64,000 nt of DNA, from positions 124,001 to 188,000 of the forward strand of contig NZ_JAPDPD010000008.1 in NCBI RefSeq assembly GCF_026283965.1, given 5' to 3'. Under the pieces are notes generated by a model, which saw nothing but the letters and a program-made list of their open reading frames with translations, had not been told where the DNA came from and did no database searches. The first letter of the stretch is position 1; each line of letters begins with the position of its first letter. This document shows, piece after piece, positions 62,139 to 64,000 of this stretch. The stretch comes from Dyella subtropica. GTDB taxonomy: Bacteria; Pseudomonadota; Gammaproteobacteria; Xanthomonadales; Rhodanobacteraceae. The translations under genes and the position numbers were made by a program.

Positions 62139-62582
62139 ATGCGCTCGTCCAAACTTCTGTGTGTCGCCGCAGCCGTACTCGCGTTGTCGGGTTGCGGGTT
62201 GTGGCCGCATGGCAAAACTTCTTCCAACGATGCCCCTGCATCGCAGGCGCTGGTGCGCTCCCTGGCAGGCATCGTGGTTTACGCGCTGCACCAGCCGGTA
62301 CCCGCCGATGCGGTGCTCGAGGTGAGCCTGATCGATGTCAGCCGGCAGGACGCGCCTGCCCGCGTCATCACGAAGGAACGCGTGTCGCCGGTCGGTGCTT
62401 CGCCGGTGGATTTTCAGCTGGTTTACGATCCGGCGGACCTCGCTCAAGGCGTTGATTTCGCCGTATCAGCGCGCCTGCAACAAGGTGACCACCTGCTGGC
62501 CATCAACGACGAACGCATCAGCGTGTTGGGCCGCTCGGGTGAGCAGGGGCCCGTGCGTGTTGCACTGAAAGCCGTTCCCTGA
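62139..62582 (+). CDS. YbaY-family lipoprotein
   Basis: 147 residues. Signal peptide with lipobox ALSGC (Cys19). The mature part carries the pilotin-like YbaY domain: VPADAVLEVSLIDVSRQDAPA, SPVGASPVDFQLVYDPA and the tail VRVALKAV. YbaY/YscW-like domains are outer-membrane lipoproteins that may assist secretin or other OM assembly. GGAG at nine bases supports this ATG. A REP element follows. Confidence 0.88.
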   Translation: MRSSKLLCVAAAVLALSGCGLWPHGKTSSNDAPASQALVRSLAGIVVYALHQPVPADAVLEVSLIDVSRQDAPARVITKERVSPVGASPVDFQLVYDPADLAQGVDFAVSARLQQGDHLLAINDERISVLGRSGEQGPVRVALKAVP

Positions 62583-62592
62583 GATTACGCCT

Positions 62593-62763
62593 GTAGGAGC
62601 ACACCCCGTGTGCGCGAGCCCTGCGGTAGCAGGGCCGTTGCTGCAAAGAGCGCGGCGCTGGCGGGCCGCTTCACTCGGGCCATCCATGGCCCTCGCCCTT
62701 CGGCGGCTTCGCCGTGCAAACCGGCAGTCCTGCCGGTTTGTCGCCCACAGGGTGGGCTCCTAC
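62593..62763. repeat. REP element, expanded form (GTAGGAGCAC...GGGCTCCTAC)
   Basis: Left arm GTAGGAGCACACCCCGTGTG and right arm CCCACAGGGTGGGCTCCTAC frame about 130 bases of further hairpins: CCCTGC/GCAGGG, GGGCC/GGCCC and a perfect CAAACCGGCA/TGCCGGTTTG stem at 62717-62740. It is longer than the copies at 40.1 and 53.0 kb. Fills the gap between the YbaY and M23 genes. Confidence 0.82.
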
Positions 62764-62774
62764 ATGAGCGTGCG

Positions 62775-63590
62775 TCAGGGTGCGGCTATACCCGGAAGCA
62801 GCAGGGGATCCAGCCGCACGCCGAACCAGTTGAAGCCCCAGTGCACATGCGGTCCCGTGGCGCGTCCAGTCATGCCGGCCGCACCGATCACGTCGCCCTG
62901 GCTCACGCGCTGGCCGGCCTTCACGTCCAGCCGCGAAAGATGCAGGAAGTTCGAGCTGAGGCCGAAGCCGTGGTCGAGTAAGACGGTGCCGCCGGTGAGG
63001 TAGAGGTCGGGTTTGGCGAATGTGACGATGCCGGCGGCCGGCGCCTTGATCGGCGTTCCCGTGGGCACGGCGATGTCCATGCCCGAATGCGGCGCCTTTG
63101 GATCGCCGTTGTAGATGCGCTGGTTGCCGAAGCGTCCGCTGATGCGGCCCTGCACTGGCCAGATGAAGCCCTTGAGGAAATCCTCGCGATTGTCGTCGCG
63201 GTTGCGCGCGGCAGTGACTTCCGCCTGCTCGCGCTTGATGCGTTCCGCAATGTCCGGCGGAGGATTCACGGTCTTCGGTGGCACGCCATCAACGCGTTCA
63301 ACCGGCCAGTCGCGCGATGTCACGGCGATGCGGGCGGTTTCCTGGCGCCCGTCGCGATAAGCGAGATTGACCGTGAGCGGGCCATGTTCGTCACGGCCGG
63401 CGCCGAACACCACGGTGCCATTCGCGCCGACACGTACCGCTTTGCCGCCGACATGGACCTGCGCGATGCCCGGCAGGTTGGCGATCACCAGGCCGCCCTG
63501 CGAGATGCGGCTGGGCAGTTCGGCAGCGAGCGAGGGCAGGGCGGCAAATAACAAGGCGAGCAGCGCGATAGTGCGCAGCGCACCCCTCAT
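62775..63590 (-). CDS. M23-family (LytM) peptidoglycan endopeptidase
   Basis: 271 residues. Signal peptide to about residue 22 (LFAALPSLA), a beta-rich N-terminal domain (VIANLPGIAQVHVGGKAV onwards), then a LytM domain: FIWPVQGRISGRFG, NGDPKAPHSGMDIAVPTGT (HxxxD zinc ligands), and TGRATGPHVHWGF (HxH). All Zn ligands are present, so it is likely an active endopeptidase, unlike EnvC/NlpD activators. Its start overlaps the dihydroorotase stop by four bases. Confidence 0.93.
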   Translation of the reverse strand: MRGALRTIALLALLFAALPSLAAELPSRISQGGLVIANLPGIAQVHVGGKAVRVGANGTVVFGAGRDEHGPLTVNLAYRDGRQETARIAVTSRDWPVERVDGVPPKTVNPPPDIAERIKREQAEVTAARNRDDNREDFLKGFIWPVQGRISGRFGNQRIYNGDPKAPHSGMDIAVPTGTPIKAPAAGIVTFAKPDLYLTGGTVLLDHGFGLSSNFLHLSRLDVKAGQRVSQGDVIGAAGMTGRATGPHVHWGFNWFGVRLDPLLLPGIAAP

Positions 63591-64000
63591 CGTGCGAAGG
63601 CCAGCCGTTGGCCGCGCACGGCGGCATTGATCGTCGAGCCGTCCCACACCCGTTCGCCGTTCACGAAGGTGGCAATGATCGAGCTGCTGAAGGTGACGCC
63701 CTCGAACGGCGACCAGCCACATTTGGATAGCACTTCCTCGCGGCGCACCGTGTGCGGCTTGTTCGGGTCGACCAGCACCAGGTCGGCGGCATAGCCTTCG
63801 CGCAGGTAACCGCGCTCCTTCACGTCAAACAGCGTGGCCGGCGCATGCGTGACCGACTCGACCACCCGCTCCAGCGTCAGCTTGCCTTCGAATACACGCT
63901 GCAACGCCGCCTGCAGCGCAAACTGGACCAGCGGCAGGCCGGACGGCGCCTCGTCATAGCGCTGCGCCTTTTCTTCCAGCAGGTGCGGCGCGTGGTCTGT
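63587..64000 (-). CDS. pyrC: Dihydroorotase, C-terminal part (cut by window edge)
   Basis: The last 137 codons are visible. The first residues seen, TDHAPHLLEEKA, carry the DHAPH motif of class I dihydroorotases (catalytic Asp and second-sphere His), followed by GYLREGYAADLVLVDPNKPH and TFVNGERVWDGS, the usual C-terminal amidohydrolase strands. It makes dihydroorotate from carbamoyl-aspartate for pyrimidine synthesis, or is a related hydantoinase or allantoinase, which this fragment cannot exclude. Confidence 0.82.
   Translation of the reverse strand, partial: TDHAPHLLEEKAQRYDEAPSGLPLVQFALQAALQRVFEGKLTLERVVESVTHAPATLFDVKERGYLREGYAADLVLVDPNKPHTVRREEVLSKCGWSPFEGVTFSSSIIATFVNGERVWDGSTINAAVRGQRLAFAR

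Overview
The window is high-GC gammaproteobacterial chromosome and reads best as Xanthomonadales, probably Rhodanobacteraceae (Dyella, Rhodanobacter or Luteibacter-like). Supporting points are the ubiG-phosphatase and ypjD/ffh arrangements, an EpmB/EF-P pair, a FimX-type c-di-GMP receptor, FolE2, and intergenic GTAGGAGCGC palindromes typical of this group. Genus is inference; there is no rRNA here. I saw no tRNA, rRNA, CRISPR array, prophage or insertion sequence.

Layout. 1-19.5 kb: maf, a CPBP protease, a TerC/CBS membrane protein, an ECF sigma/anti-sigma pair divergent from a Tat-exported phosphoesterase and a cupredoxin, two DEAD-box helicases (DeaD-like and RhlE), S-formylglutathione hydrolase, an MFS carrier and SlyD. 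19.5-26.5 kb is an accessory stretch: a TauE-type exporter, a SulP transporter paired with a beta carbonic anhydrase, a phosphate-selective-type porin flanked by small secreted proteins, and ohr/ohrR. 26.5-33.4 kb: an NlpC/P60 lipoprotein, a tandem pair of secreted paralogues with an EreA/ChaN-like motif set, a DadA-like oxidase and glutathione reductase. 33.4-37 kb (minus strand): an operon with an ALDH8A1-like aminomuconate semialdehyde dehydrogenase, a Can-type carbonic anhydrase and a RidA deaminase, with an SDR upstream.

38-64 kb is mostly core: asnS, an A-type Fe-S carrier, rpsF-rpsR-rplI, dnaB, a LysR regulator divergent from gst and an SMR transporter, alr, radA, ypjD/ffh, rpsP-rimM-trmD-rplS, fimX, epmB/efp, mtaD-yciI-ubiG-mupP/gph-squalene-synthase-like, folE2, a YbaY lipoprotein, and a dihydroorotase followed by an M23 peptidase.

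The most unusual structural signal is a family of nested palindromes with termini AGGGATGCTCTGA...TCAGAGCATCCCT. There are three copies (about 1.7, 3.5 and 17 kb) of very different size and interior. They share an outer inverted repeat, two of them share an internal core, and each ends close to a -10-like hexamer ahead of a plus-strand gene. A second, better known REP family (GTAGGAGCGCACC...) occurs at four sites.
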